64,000 bases of DNA from positions 2,423,001 to 2,487,000 of the forward strand of contig CP051187.1 in assembly GCA_038087035.1 (NCBI GenBank). Reading direction: 5' to 3'. The position numbers and the translations under genes are program-made. The notes under the pieces were generated by a model. That model made no database searches, had not been told where the DNA came from, and worked only from the letters and a program-made list of their open reading frames with translations. Source of the DNA: Gloeotrichia echinulata CP02. GTDB lineage: Bacteria > Cyanobacteriota > Cyanobacteriia > Cyanobacteriales > Nostocaceae. Of this stretch, positions 40,649 to 49,160 are shown piece after piece; within the stretch, counting starts at the first letter, position 1; each line of letters begins with the position of its first letter.

Positions 40649-41362
40649 TTACTCTGGTAGTTGTTTAGGACTAGGATTGTTCATTCTCTCCAAACGACGA
40701 GCAACTTCGTCGTCTAAAGTCATGTTTTCTATTTCTGCTTGCAGCTTTTCAGCTGGATTTTCAGAAATTTCTGCTAAAGCCTTAGCGCCCATATTCCGAC
40801 GCTCAACAGCATTTTTAGCGTTTTCAAAGTCACTTTTAGCCGAACCAATGTCAAATTCATTATTGACTTTGGCTATTTGCTCTAGGGCTGCATTGACCTC
40901 TGACATATCTTTCATATTTTGCATATCAGCTTTGTAGGCTTCTAACTTCATCCGTTCCCGGTTGAGTTTGTCTTTAGAAGCTTTCACTGCTTGTTCAGCC
41001 TGTAGAACCATCTCTTCCAGTTTTGGCAATATTTGCTCTGTTTGGATTACCTTTGTCATTGCCATCCGCGCTGCTTCTTGATTACCACTACGATTAGCAA
41101 TCCCCGCTTGCTGCTCAAAGGTTTGTAATTCTTTAACTTTTGTCTCGTATTTATTTTTAGCAGTTTTGTAAGAACCTTCTTGCATAGCCACTGCTTGAGC
41201 GAGCTTTTGCACGGCTTCTTGCATCGATTCTAGGGATTCTTCGGCAACGGCTACGGCTACCTTTCCGCCAGATTCTACGGGCATTCCCCATAGCCAGTTC
41301 CAAGTACCAACTATAGTTCTTCCTGCCCTGTCTCCCATTAACCAGTAAATGGCTTTTTTCAT
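40649..41362 (-). CDS. PspA/IM30-like coiled-coil protein
   Basis: 237 residues from ATG 41362 ('MKKAIYWLMGDRAGRTIVGT'). A short hydrophobic/amphipathic head is followed by a long helical coiled coil (~45-210: 'SMQEAVQKLAQAVAMQEGSY', 'ARMAMTKVIQTEQILPKLEE'), the layout of PspA/Vipp1 membrane-remodelling proteins. Sequence similarity to Vipp1 itself is modest, so this is a paralogue. Cotranscription with the PstS-like gene is likely. Confidence 0.72.
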   Translation of the reverse strand: MKKAIYWLMGDRAGRTIVGTWNWLWGMPVESGGKVAVAVAEESLESMQEAVQKLAQAVAMQEGSYKTAKNKYETKVKELQTFEQQAGIANRSGNQEAARMAMTKVIQTEQILPKLEEMVLQAEQAVKASKDKLNRERMKLEAYKADMQNMKDMSEVNAALEQIAKVNNEFDIGSAKSDFENAKNAVERRNMGAKALAEISENPAEKLQAEIENMTLDDEVARRLERMNNPSPKQLPE

Positions 41363-41808
41363 AGTTCCCACTTAAATTTTCAAATGAGTCTGTTGTGTAA
41401 GATTTTGGTGTTTTAAGACAATCCACTAATAGTTTTTATCATAATTTACCTTATGATAAAATCTGAGTTTTTCCAAGGTTAAATAGATACATTTCAATAA
41501 GATAAATTTCACATTACTTAACAAAGTAAAGAATTGGTTATGTGAAATTTAAATCCTATTTAAGGAACAATTATTAAGGTTGACCTGAAATTAATCAAAG
41601 TCTAATTTATCAGACTAAATCATCATCAATTACTCCCTTCCTGTTACAAGATTACCTATCGTCTTTCTGACGTAGTGCTTCATGTTAATACAACAGGCTC
41701 CATCGCAGGTTTTATGAAAAATGGTCTTCAAAAGCCATGAAAAAATTTTCCTAAGTCCTAAACCCCAATACTGCGTAGGTTTTGAGCCGCGAAATAAATT
41801 TCTAGCTT
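41363..41808. other. Gap with AT-rich hairpin
   Basis: 446 bp upstream of the PspA-like gene and downstream of the PIN gene. A hairpin at 41433-41462 pairs 'tttttatcataa' with 'ttatgataaaat' around 6 nt and could terminate or regulate. Apparent frames here (41630-41842 and 41721-42059) are not convincing. Confidence 0.45.
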
Positions 41809-42300
41809 TTAGCTTAAATCGATTGAAATGGATGAAAGGCAATAAACAATGGGGAAATCACCTGATCCATCCTGTCGTGACCAATCCTCAATTGTTAAAG
41901 AAGACACTTGAGAAAAATCTCGATAGCTTCGCGTCACTACGACTGCACCATTCACTAAGGCAATTGCTGCAATTCGCATATCCTTCTGCAATCGCTGTTT
42001 CGATAACGTTGGGTTTTCTGTCACCAAGCGCTGAAACATTTCACCTGCTTTCTCATTAAAATCCAACACCCGCACTCGTCCAAAGAGACCAACTGTTCGG
42101 TTCAACTTTCCATACAGTCGTACAACATCTTTAACTTCCCTCGCAGCATTAATTCGCACTACCCAACCATTAAACAATTCCTGAACCGTGACAATAGAAA
42201 TCGCCACCTCTGCTCCCATCTGTGCCACCCGCCGACTCACCTGTGGATGTCGCTCTAATAACAAGGACACATGATCCGTATCTAACACCCAAAGGCTCAT
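41809..42300 (-). CDS. PIN-domain RNase, VapC-like toxin
   Basis: 163 residues. PIN acidic residues are visible in 'LWVLDTDHVSLL' (Asp7/Asp9), 'VTVQELFNGW' (Glu41) and 'LQKDMRIAAIAL'; the usual 'TRN..DF' motif reads 'TRSYRDFSQV'. The C-terminal ~20 residues are atypical. It overlaps the upstream gene by 4 bp, as in toxin-antitoxin pairs. Such toxins cut tRNA or rRNA when freed from the antitoxin. Confidence 0.85.
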   Translation of the reverse strand: MSLWVLDTDHVSLLLERHPQVSRRVAQMGAEVAISIVTVQELFNGWVVRINAAREVKDVVRLYGKLNRTVGLFGRVRVLDFNEKAGEMFQRLVTENPTLSKQRLQKDMRIAAIALVNGAVVVTRSYRDFSQVSSLTIEDWSRQDGSGDFPIVYCLSSISIDLS

Positions 42301-42614
42301 ATCGTGCTATTTGTATCCAACTCACGCTCACTACGCAGTTCCTGAGCCAGGGAAGCAAAGTCCTCATCTCCCTCAAACATGCCAATAAAATCTGTCCAGG
42401 GATTATTTGCAACTTCTAGAGTTAGCACCTCAGTATTAGCTAGTCTAGCTTTCACCTTCTGTTGTACATCTGTGATCGCTTTGTCACGGGTTTCAGCTTC
42501 GGCCGCACAATCAGGCAACTCTGGCACTGATGCTATAAAACGCCCCGATGATGCCTCTTCAACCAGAACATGAAGAGACAGCCTATTCAAACTTGTAACG
42601 GCGAGAAGATTCAT
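42297..42614 (-). CDS. Probable antitoxin of the PIN toxin (HicB-like fold)
   Basis: 105 residues from ATG 42614 ('MNLLAVTSLNRLSLHVLVEE'); the frame is open to 42680, giving up to 127 residues. The central part 'SGRFIASVPELPDCAAEAET' resembles a HicB-type partial RNase H fold, while the C-terminal 'DFIGMFEGDEDFASLAQELR' resembles the toxin-binding tail of antitoxins paired with PIN proteins. The 4-bp overlap with the PIN gene supports the pairing. It begins a few bases after the fabD stop. Confidence 0.7.
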   Translation of the reverse strand: MNLLAVTSLNRLSLHVLVEEASSGRFIASVPELPDCAAEAETRDKAITDVQQKVKARLANTEVLTLEVANNPWTDFIGMFEGDEDFASLAQELRSERELDTNSTI

Positions 42615-42683
42615 AAACAGCGATACTAAGTTCTCTTTCCCTATAATAATGCTTTCACCACCATAGGGCGTTTTTGACACTCC

Positions 42684-43565
42684 CTATTCTGGCAACTCAG
42701 CTACATTACGAATGTTTTGTAAGATTAAACCAGGGCTAGTACGTTTAATCAAACCAGTGAGGACATTACCAGGACCAATTTCCACTACTCGCTCAATGCC
42801 ATGCTCAGGTAATTGGAGAGAAATTTCTCGCCACCGCACCGAACCTGTCATTTGTTTGCTCAAGCGCTGCTTTAAAACATCGGCATCCACTGATGGAAGT
42901 GGTTCGACATTAGACAATACTGGCACCAGCGCTGGCTGAAATTCTACAGAATCTAAAACTGCTTGGAATTCTGCAGCCGCATCTGCTATTAAGGGTGAGT
43001 GAAATGCTCCCGAAACTTTTAAAGGGATAGCACGCTTGGCTTTAACTTGAGACATTACCGTATGTACACCGTCAGCAGTACCCGAAATAATCACCTGAGC
43101 TGGACTGTTATCATTAGCCAGAACTACGTCAGGTGTTTGAGCAATAACTGCTTCTAACTTTTCGCGGTCAAAGTTCATCAAAGCTGCCATCACCCCATCC
43201 GCAGCACTATCCATGAGTTCAGCACGCCGCTTGACCAACTGTAAACCGGTAGACCAGTCAAACACACCAGCGACATAAAGGGCAATATATTCTCCCAAAC
43301 TGTGACCAGCAACTAAATCTGGTTTATGCCCCCGTTCTCGAATAATATCGACCAGAATACTTTCTACCACATAAAGACTGGGCTGGGTGTAAAGCGTCCT
43401 TGATAAGTTTTCAATATCACTTTGACAGATTTGTGTGACAGACCAGCCCAAAATTGCCTCAGCTTGAGCAAATTTATCTTGAGCGGCGGGTATACTTAAT
43501 AAGTCTATTCCCATATTGTGTACTTGGGAACCTTGTCCGGGAAAAACCCATGCAGTTTTTGTCAT
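42684..43565 (-). CDS. fabD: Malonyl-CoA:ACP transacylase (FabD)
   Basis: 293 residues. 'VFPGQGSQ' (~7-14), nucleophile Ser89 in 'AGHSLGEY' and 'GAFHSPLIADA' (catalytic His) are intact. FabD loads malonyl groups onto acyl carrier protein for fatty acid synthesis. It follows fabH on the same strand, separated by a heptamer array. ATG 43565. Confidence 0.95.
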   Translation of the reverse strand: MTKTAWVFPGQGSQVHNMGIDLLSIPAAQDKFAQAEAILGWSVTQICQSDIENLSRTLYTQPSLYVVESILVDIIRERGHKPDLVAGHSLGEYIALYVAGVFDWSTGLQLVKRRAELMDSAADGVMAALMNFDREKLEAVIAQTPDVVLANDNSPAQVIISGTADGVHTVMSQVKAKRAIPLKVSGAFHSPLIADAAAEFQAVLDSVEFQPALVPVLSNVEPLPSVDADVLKQRLSKQMTGSVRWREISLQLPEHGIERVVEIGPGNVLTGLIKRTSPGLILQNIRNVAELPE

Positions 43566-43641
43566 TGGTCATTGGTCATTGGTCATTGGTCATTGGTCAT
43601 TGGTCATTGGTCATTGGTCATTGGTCATTGGTCATTGGTCA
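43561..43641. repeat. Heptamer array (GGTCATT type) between fabD and fabH
   Basis: About eleven perfect 'ggtcatt' units, the same heptamer as the large array at 22748, followed by degenerate 'gacaaatgac' units to 43685. It lies in the operon between fabH and the fabD start and touches the fabD start codon, so the fabD ribosome site is embedded in repeat sequence. Confidence 0.92.
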
Positions 43642-43688
43642 TAAACAAAGGACAAATGACTAATGACAAAGGACAAAGGACAAAATAT

Positions 43689-44681
43689 TTATCTTCCCCA
43701 TTGAAAAATTGCCGCGCCCCAGGTGAGTCCGGCGCCAAAACCTGATGTAACAATGATGTCGTTAGGTTGAATTTTTCCTTGCCGTACTGCTTCATCTAGG
43801 GCAATTGGGATGGAGGCGGCTGAGGTGTTGCCATAATTGGCAAGATTACTGATAACTTTATGATTGGGAATATTTAGGCGTTGGGCAACGGCATCGAGTA
43901 TGCGCTGATTAGCCTGATGTAATAGTAACCAATCGATTTGCTCGACAGTCAGGTTAGCCTGAAATAAGGCTTTATCGATGACTTCGGGCACTTTTTGGAC
44001 GGCAAACCGATACACTTCTTTGCCGTTCATGGTAATTGGCTGGTAAGTCCCTTTGCTGACATTTACACCGGGAATCAGTTCGTGGGAAGAGCCTTTATAG
44101 CCGAGATTGAGGTAGTGGTTTTGAGTGCCATCGCTTTTGAGGGTAAATCCTAATAAGCGATCGCTCTGGTTGGCTTGCAATACAACTGCTCCGGCTCCAT
44201 CGCCAAACAGAACACATGTGCGTCTGTCTTGCCAATCTACCCAACGGGAGAGGATATCCGCTCCTATCAATAGTACATTTTGATAAACACCTGTTCTAAT
44301 GTATTGGGCAGCCGTTACAAGTCCAAATACAAAGCCTGAGCAGGCAGCTGTTAAATCAAAAGCTACGGCGTTGATAGCTCCGATTTCCGCCTGAATTTGA
44401 CAAGCACTACCAAATAGGTCATCAGGGGTTGAGGTTGCCAGCAGAATCAGATCTAAGTCTTGTGCTGTAATTCCAGCAGCGGCGATCGCCTGATGGCTGG
44501 CAGCAGCAGCTATTTGACTTAAAGACTCAGTTGGCAGCGCCAATCGCCGTTGACGAATTCCCGTTCTTGTGGTAATCCAATCATCTGATGTTTCCACGAG
44601 TTCAGTCAGATCCTGGTTGTGGAGGGAAGTTTCTGGAACTGCCGAGCCACTTCCTGTAATTGCTATACCTAACTTTTGCAC
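43689..44681 (-). CDS. fabH: 3-oxoacyl-ACP synthase III (FabH)
   Basis: 330 residues. The Cys-His-Asn triad is complete: Cys114 in 'TAACSGFVFG', His in 'LLLHQANQRILDAV', Asn in 'NLANYGNTSAASIPIAL'. FabH starts fatty acid synthesis by condensing acetyl-CoA with malonyl-ACP. It lies between plsX and fabD, the usual cyanobacterial order. Confidence 0.96.
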   Translation of the reverse strand: MQKLGIAITGSGSAVPETSLHNQDLTELVETSDDWITTRTGIRQRRLALPTESLSQIAAAASHQAIAAAGITAQDLDLILLATSTPDDLFGSACQIQAEIGAINAVAFDLTAACSGFVFGLVTAAQYIRTGVYQNVLLIGADILSRWVDWQDRRTCVLFGDGAGAVVLQANQSDRLLGFTLKSDGTQNHYLNLGYKGSSHELIPGVNVSKGTYQPITMNGKEVYRFAVQKVPEVIDKALFQANLTVEQIDWLLLHQANQRILDAVAQRLNIPNHKVISNLANYGNTSAASIPIALDEAVRQGKIQPNDIIVTSGFGAGLTWGAAIFQWGR

Positions 44682-44786
44682 TCCTACTCTCCCCAGTTAT
44701 CAGCTTTTTGTCTTTTGTTCGTTGCCCTTTATCCTTTGTCCTTGCAAATGATAAAGGACAAATGACAAACGACAAATGACTGATTG

Positions 44787-45812
44787 TTAACCACTTTCTC
44801 GCTGTAGGCTTTGATATTGGGACTTAATTCGTTCTAGCACCTGGTTGTCTACAGCTTCTTTGGCCATGCGAATTGCATTAAAAATCGAAGGTGCTTGTGA
44901 GCTACCGTGACCGATCAAACAAATTCCTGCTACACCTAAAAGCAAAGCACCACCATGTTCGGCGTGATCCATTCGCTGTTTAATGCGCTTGAGGTTGGGT
45001 TTTAAAAGCGCCGTACCGATTTGACCATGCAATCCTTGGGGCAATTCTTCCCGCAAGATTTGCAAAATCACTTGTCCGACTGCTTCGGCAAACTTTAACA
45101 ACACATTACCGACAAAACCATCACAGACAATCACATCAAAGTGACCGGAAAGCACATCCCGCCCTTCGGCGTTCCCAATAAAGGAGATGTGAGAATTGTC
45201 TTTGAGCAGTTGGTGAGCGCGGACTGCGGCATCATTGCCTTTAGAGTCTTCTTCACCGATATTCAACAAACCTACTTTGGGTTCAGCTGTACCCAACACA
45301 TACTGACTGTAAACCGACCCCATAACAGCAAACTGCTCTAAAAACTTGGGACGGCAGTCTACATTTGCGCCGACATCAAGTATTAGCACTGGCTTACCCG
45401 CGACGATTGTCGGAAACACTGTTCCAATAGCTGGGCGGTCAATTCCCGGCAATCGTCCTAAGCGCAGCAAAGCAGCAGCCATAGCTGCCCCTGAGTGACC
45501 AGCAGAAAACACAGCATCTGCCTGCTGTTCCTTGACTAAATCCATCGCCACGTTGATGGAAGCTTTGGGTTTGCGTCTAATCGCGCTTAAAGGCTCCTCA
45601 TCCATAGTGATCGCATCCTCAGCAGGAACGATCTCTATCTGCTCCAAATTAGTTTTTGGTGGCAGCGCAGCTTCAATTTGTTGGGGATCACCTACCAACA
45701 AGACTTTCACACCTAATTCTTCTCGTGCCCGCACTGCGCCAGCAACGATTTCAGCAGGTGCGTGATCCCCTCCCATTGCGTCAATTGCGATCCGTACGCA
45801 AGTCGATCCCAT
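44787..45812 (-). CDS. plsX: Phosphate acyltransferase (PlsX)
   Basis: 341 residues, forms acyl-phosphate from acyl-ACP, the first step to phosphatidic acid. Motifs: 'IAIDAMGGDHAPAEIV' at the N-terminus, 'AVFSAGHSGAAMAAALLRLG', 'LDVGANVDCRP', 'VVCDGFVGNVLLK'-like 'VIVCDGFVGNVLLKFAEA' and 'HAEHGGALLLGVAG'. First gene of the plsX-fabH-fabD run. ATG 45812 ('MGSTCVRIAIDAMGGD'). Confidence 0.96.
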   Translation of the reverse strand: MGSTCVRIAIDAMGGDHAPAEIVAGAVRAREELGVKVLLVGDPQQIEAALPPKTNLEQIEIVPAEDAITMDEEPLSAIRRKPKASINVAMDLVKEQQADAVFSAGHSGAAMAAALLRLGRLPGIDRPAIGTVFPTIVAGKPVLILDVGANVDCRPKFLEQFAVMGSVYSQYVLGTAEPKVGLLNIGEEDSKGNDAAVRAHQLLKDNSHISFIGNAEGRDVLSGHFDVIVCDGFVGNVLLKFAEAVGQVILQILREELPQGLHGQIGTALLKPNLKRIKQRMDHAEHGGALLLGVAGICLIGHGSSQAPSIFNAIRMAKEAVDNQVLERIKSQYQSLQRESG

Positions 45813-46427
45813 TGCTTAAAGCTTATAGAAACCTTACAAATTTTACCAGATGGCTTTGCTTAAAAATTGTAACTTTTGCATTGCTAACTCACTTTTCTGC
45901 CATACAAAACTTGGCTAAACTTATCTAAGCTTCGCCATTCAACTAGAAGTAATTTCTAGAGGGTCTGCTTCTTGCTACCCTTCTCCTTCGGAGACGCTAC
46001 GCGAACGGGAACGCTAAGAGCGAACAACCAAGGGAGTCGGCTCCAACAGTCCACAAGCGTAAATTCGGCTCTACCCGAGCCTATTTTTTTGGCTGTCAAT
46101 TATTGTTTTGAAGCTTTTAGCCGTTTTTCAACATTTTTCACCTATTTAACGAATCACGGCATCCTGTTCGACCTTTTGACAGGCTGGCTAGTAATGAAAG
46201 CGACTGTGGTTTACAAACCAGATAATTTTTGGCCTTGGTTTTCGGCACTAAAGAAAAATTATCAGAAAGTTACAACTCTGTCAATATCCTCACGGGCATT
46301 GGGCATTGGGCATTGGGCATTGGGCATTGGGGACTGGGCATTGGGCATTGGGGACTGGGGACTGGGGAGGATAAGAGAGATAAGGAAGTAATTTTCCCAT
46401 GCCCCATGCCCCATGCCCCAATCCCCA
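45813..46427. repeat. Repeat-rich gap between plsX and pepA
   Basis: 615 bp. It contains an SDR cluster (45976-46020, 'gacgctacgcgaac' type) and a heptamer array at 46296-46378 ('gggcatt', 'ggggact' types), then 'catgcccc' repeats to the pepA stop. The plsX promoter should lie just above 45812. Apparent frames are artefacts. Confidence 0.7.
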
Positions 46428-47909
46428 CTAGTCTACTGAACTCAGCACCCAGTTAACTAGAGTGCGAACGCCGAAGCCTGTGGCACCAGAACTGTTATAG
46501 CCATTGTCTTTATCTGTCCAGACTGGCCCTGCAATGTCCAAGTGTGCCCAGGGGGTTTCTTTGACGAATTGCTTGAGGAATAAGGCAGCAGTAATAGACC
46601 CACCTGCACGCGGACCAGTATTTTTCAAATCGGCTATACCAGATTTTAGTCCTTCTAAATATTTTTCTTCTATTGGTAGCCGCCAAATCTTTTCACCGGC
46701 GCCTGCTGCTGCTTTTTCTAGTTGAGAGGCTACAGCATCATCGGTTGTAAATAAACCGGCAATATCTTCGCCCAAGGCCACGACACAAGCGCCTGTCAGG
46801 GTTGCTAAATCAACGATCGCATCTACTCCCAGTTTATCGGCAAATACTAAGGCGTCTGCTAGGGTCAAACGGCCTTCAGCGTCGGTGTTGTTGACTTCTA
46901 TGGTTTTGCCGTTAGATGCTGTGAGAATGTCGCCTGGGTGCATGGCGTGACCGCTGATCATGTTTTCTGTGGCAGCGGAGATAAAATGCACCTCAACACT
47001 GGGCTTAATCTGAGCAATGGCTTTTGCAGCACCCAAGGTCGCTGCTGCACCGCCCATATCAATTTTCATGGTTTCAATACCGCTACCAACACCTTTGATG
47101 TTGAGTCCGCCGGAGTCGAAGGTTAAACCTTTACCGATAATTGCTAATTTCCGTGTGGGTGTGCCTTCTGGCTTGTAAGTTAGGTGAATGAATTTAGGCG
47201 GTAAGTCAGAGGCTTGGGCGACTCCCAAAAAAGCACCCATACCCAGCTTTTCGCAGTCTTCTCGTTCGAGGATTTCCACTTGTACACCATAGTCAGTAGC
47301 GATCGCTTGAGCAGTTTCTGCTAATGTAATCGGTGTTACCGCATTCGCTGGTGCTGCTACCAACTGCCGCGCTAAAATTACTCCAGAAACAATCTGATTA
47401 GCGCGGGTTATCGCTACTTCCTGTCCAGGTAATCCTAGTAAATCTACTGTTTCTATTGGTGGGCTTTTATCCTCTAATTCCGACTTAAAGCGAGTATCCT
47501 GGTAAAGCGCCAGTTCTACACCTTCAGCGATCGCTTGGGCTGTGGCTGCCGGATCATTATTCCACACTGGTAAACTAATTCCCAGGGTTTTGGTTTTTTG
47601 CTTTTTGGCTGTTCTGGCTACAGCCGCAGCAGCCCGGCGCAGTGAATCTAGTTTCAAGCCTTCCGCTTTTCCCAAACCCACGAAAATAACTTTACGAATC
47701 GCACCACCAACACCCACCCGTGTGGCGATGGTGCTATTGGCTTTACCCTTAAATTCCTCTTCGGTAATCAATTCTTTCAAGATTCCGCCAAACTTTTCAT
47801 CTAAAGTCCCCAAATCTCCAGATAATTCTACGGCATCTTCAAATAATCCAATTGCCAATGTATCACCAGCCCACTGTAAAAGCGGCGTATCACTTGCTAG
47901 AATTGCCAT
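46428..47909 (-). CDS. pepA: Leucyl aminopeptidase (PepA)
   Basis: 493 residues, M17 family two-metal exopeptidase. The catalytic domain shows 'IGKGLTFDSGGLNIK', 'KIDMGGAAATLGA', the family signature 'NTDAEGRLTLADALVF' and 'DLATLTGACVVALG'. The N-terminal domain is as in PepA. It cleaves N-terminal residues from peptides and may have roles in cysteinyl-glycine turnover. ATG 47909. The short stretch 47910-48201 holds an 'agttagg' heptamer array and a short repeat 'caccttgaaagggg'. Confidence 0.95.
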   Translation of the reverse strand: MAILASDTPLLQWAGDTLAIGLFEDAVELSGDLGTLDEKFGGILKELITEEEFKGKANSTIATRVGVGGAIRKVIFVGLGKAEGLKLDSLRRAAAAVARTAKKQKTKTLGISLPVWNNDPAATAQAIAEGVELALYQDTRFKSELEDKSPPIETVDLLGLPGQEVAITRANQIVSGVILARQLVAAPANAVTPITLAETAQAIATDYGVQVEILEREDCEKLGMGAFLGVAQASDLPPKFIHLTYKPEGTPTRKLAIIGKGLTFDSGGLNIKGVGSGIETMKIDMGGAAATLGAAKAIAQIKPSVEVHFISAATENMISGHAMHPGDILTASNGKTIEVNNTDAEGRLTLADALVFADKLGVDAIVDLATLTGACVVALGEDIAGLFTTDDAVASQLEKAAAGAGEKIWRLPIEEKYLEGLKSGIADLKNTGPRAGGSITAALFLKQFVKETPWAHLDIAGPVWTDKDNGYNSSGATGFGVRTLVNWVLSSVD

Positions 47910-48201
47910 TTTTGTATTTTGTGTAAATCTGCTTGTACCAGTATTGCTTAAAATTCAGTGAGGAGTGAGGAGTTAGGAGTTAGGAGTTAGAAGTTAGGAG
48001 TACCCCTGTTAAGGTGAACATTTGTACTAACGATTTAATCAGGCTTTCAGCCTTGCACCAATTAAAATCTGAAAGCAAAAAAATAATATTTGCGCTCAAT
48101 TTTAGCTAGATCAGCAGAAGCCTCACACCCCTAGAGATCGCAGAGAAAAAACCGGATTTTACGAGTCACCTTGAAAGGGGTAGTCCTAGTATTTAAGAAA
48201 G

Positions 48202-49014
48202 TCAGACTAATTCTTTAATTTTTGCGCCGCTACTATCCAAAAAGTCGTGTTTTGCTATAATCTCGTAGAGATTGATTTCCTTCTCTAGTAAACAAGCATG
48301 TCCACTATAGGGAAGCACCAGCGTCTTGGCATTGGGTAAAATATTTGCTAGACGAGTGACTTCACTCACAGAAGGTAAAAGCTGATCGCTAGCACTCCCA
48401 AGCAGCAGAACTGGTTGAGTCAGGCTACGTAAATGTTGTGGATCAACATTAAACTCCTTGATTAAAGACAACCGCCAAAGAACAGTTTCTGGTGGTACAG
48501 AACGCATGTTTTTGAGTAATTCTTGGCGATCGCTCCGAGAAATACGTGGTAGAGATGCTAAAAAGGGTAATAATGCCAGTGCCCCAAGATCATAAAGGCA
48601 TGGATGTACCCATTGAGTTACAAGGGAAGCCCAATTCAACCAAGGAAGCAACTGAAAGCTAGAGGCCGGGTTAATCAGGATAATTCGCTCAAACAGCTGG
48701 GGCGCTTTGATAGCCACTTTCATTGCTAAACAACCCCCAAAGGACTCACCACACAGGTAAACAGGTCGCTGGGAACTTTTTTCTAATTCCGCGTGGATTA
48801 AATCTAATACACTATCACTTAGTACATCCCAGGAGGTGAGGTCTTTCCGTGGGATCGCGAAACAGCGGACATCAAAGGCCACTTCTAATCCACTGGTTTG
48901 CGATCGCAATAATTGACCCGTTCCATCCATTCCAGGCAAATATACAAACAGTGGATACTCTGGCTGTACTCGCGTAGGAGCAAGGAAACACGGCTTTAAC
49001 TCAACTTCTGGCAT
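48202..49014 (-). CDS. Alpha/beta hydrolase
   Basis: 270 residues. Nucleophile elbow 'CGESFGGCLAM' (Ser ~91), oxyanion segment 'VYLPGMDGTGQLL', late Asp in 'LLLGSASDQLLPSV' and catalytic His in 'LPYSGHACLLEKEI'. It resembles plant esterase/lipase/thioesterase (phytyl ester synthase-like) proteins, so an acyl or phytol-related substrate is possible but not shown. ATG 49014. Confidence 0.82.
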   Translation of the reverse strand: MPEVELKPCFLAPTRVQPEYPLFVYLPGMDGTGQLLRSQTSGLEVAFDVRCFAIPRKDLTSWDVLSDSVLDLIHAELEKSSQRPVYLCGESFGGCLAMKVAIKAPQLFERIILINPASSFQLLPWLNWASLVTQWVHPCLYDLGALALLPFLASLPRISRSDRQELLKNMRSVPPETVLWRLSLIKEFNVDPQHLRSLTQPVLLLGSASDQLLPSVSEVTRLANILPNAKTLVLPYSGHACLLEKEINLYEIIAKHDFLDSSGAKIKELV

Positions 49015-49160
49015 TTGAATTTTTTGTTGTTATATATGAATTTTGCCCTATGTCAACCGAAGTTATGTATTTATGGTATCATTGACACTCCCCTGCCTAA
49101 AGGTGAGGGGATTCTTAAGACTTCACAGCCTTAATATCCTGTTTACACAGGTTCCCAGGC

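Noticed and set aside
45972..46456. Frames in the plsX-pepA gap
   Set aside because: Built from SDRs and the gggcatt array; no domain or start signal.
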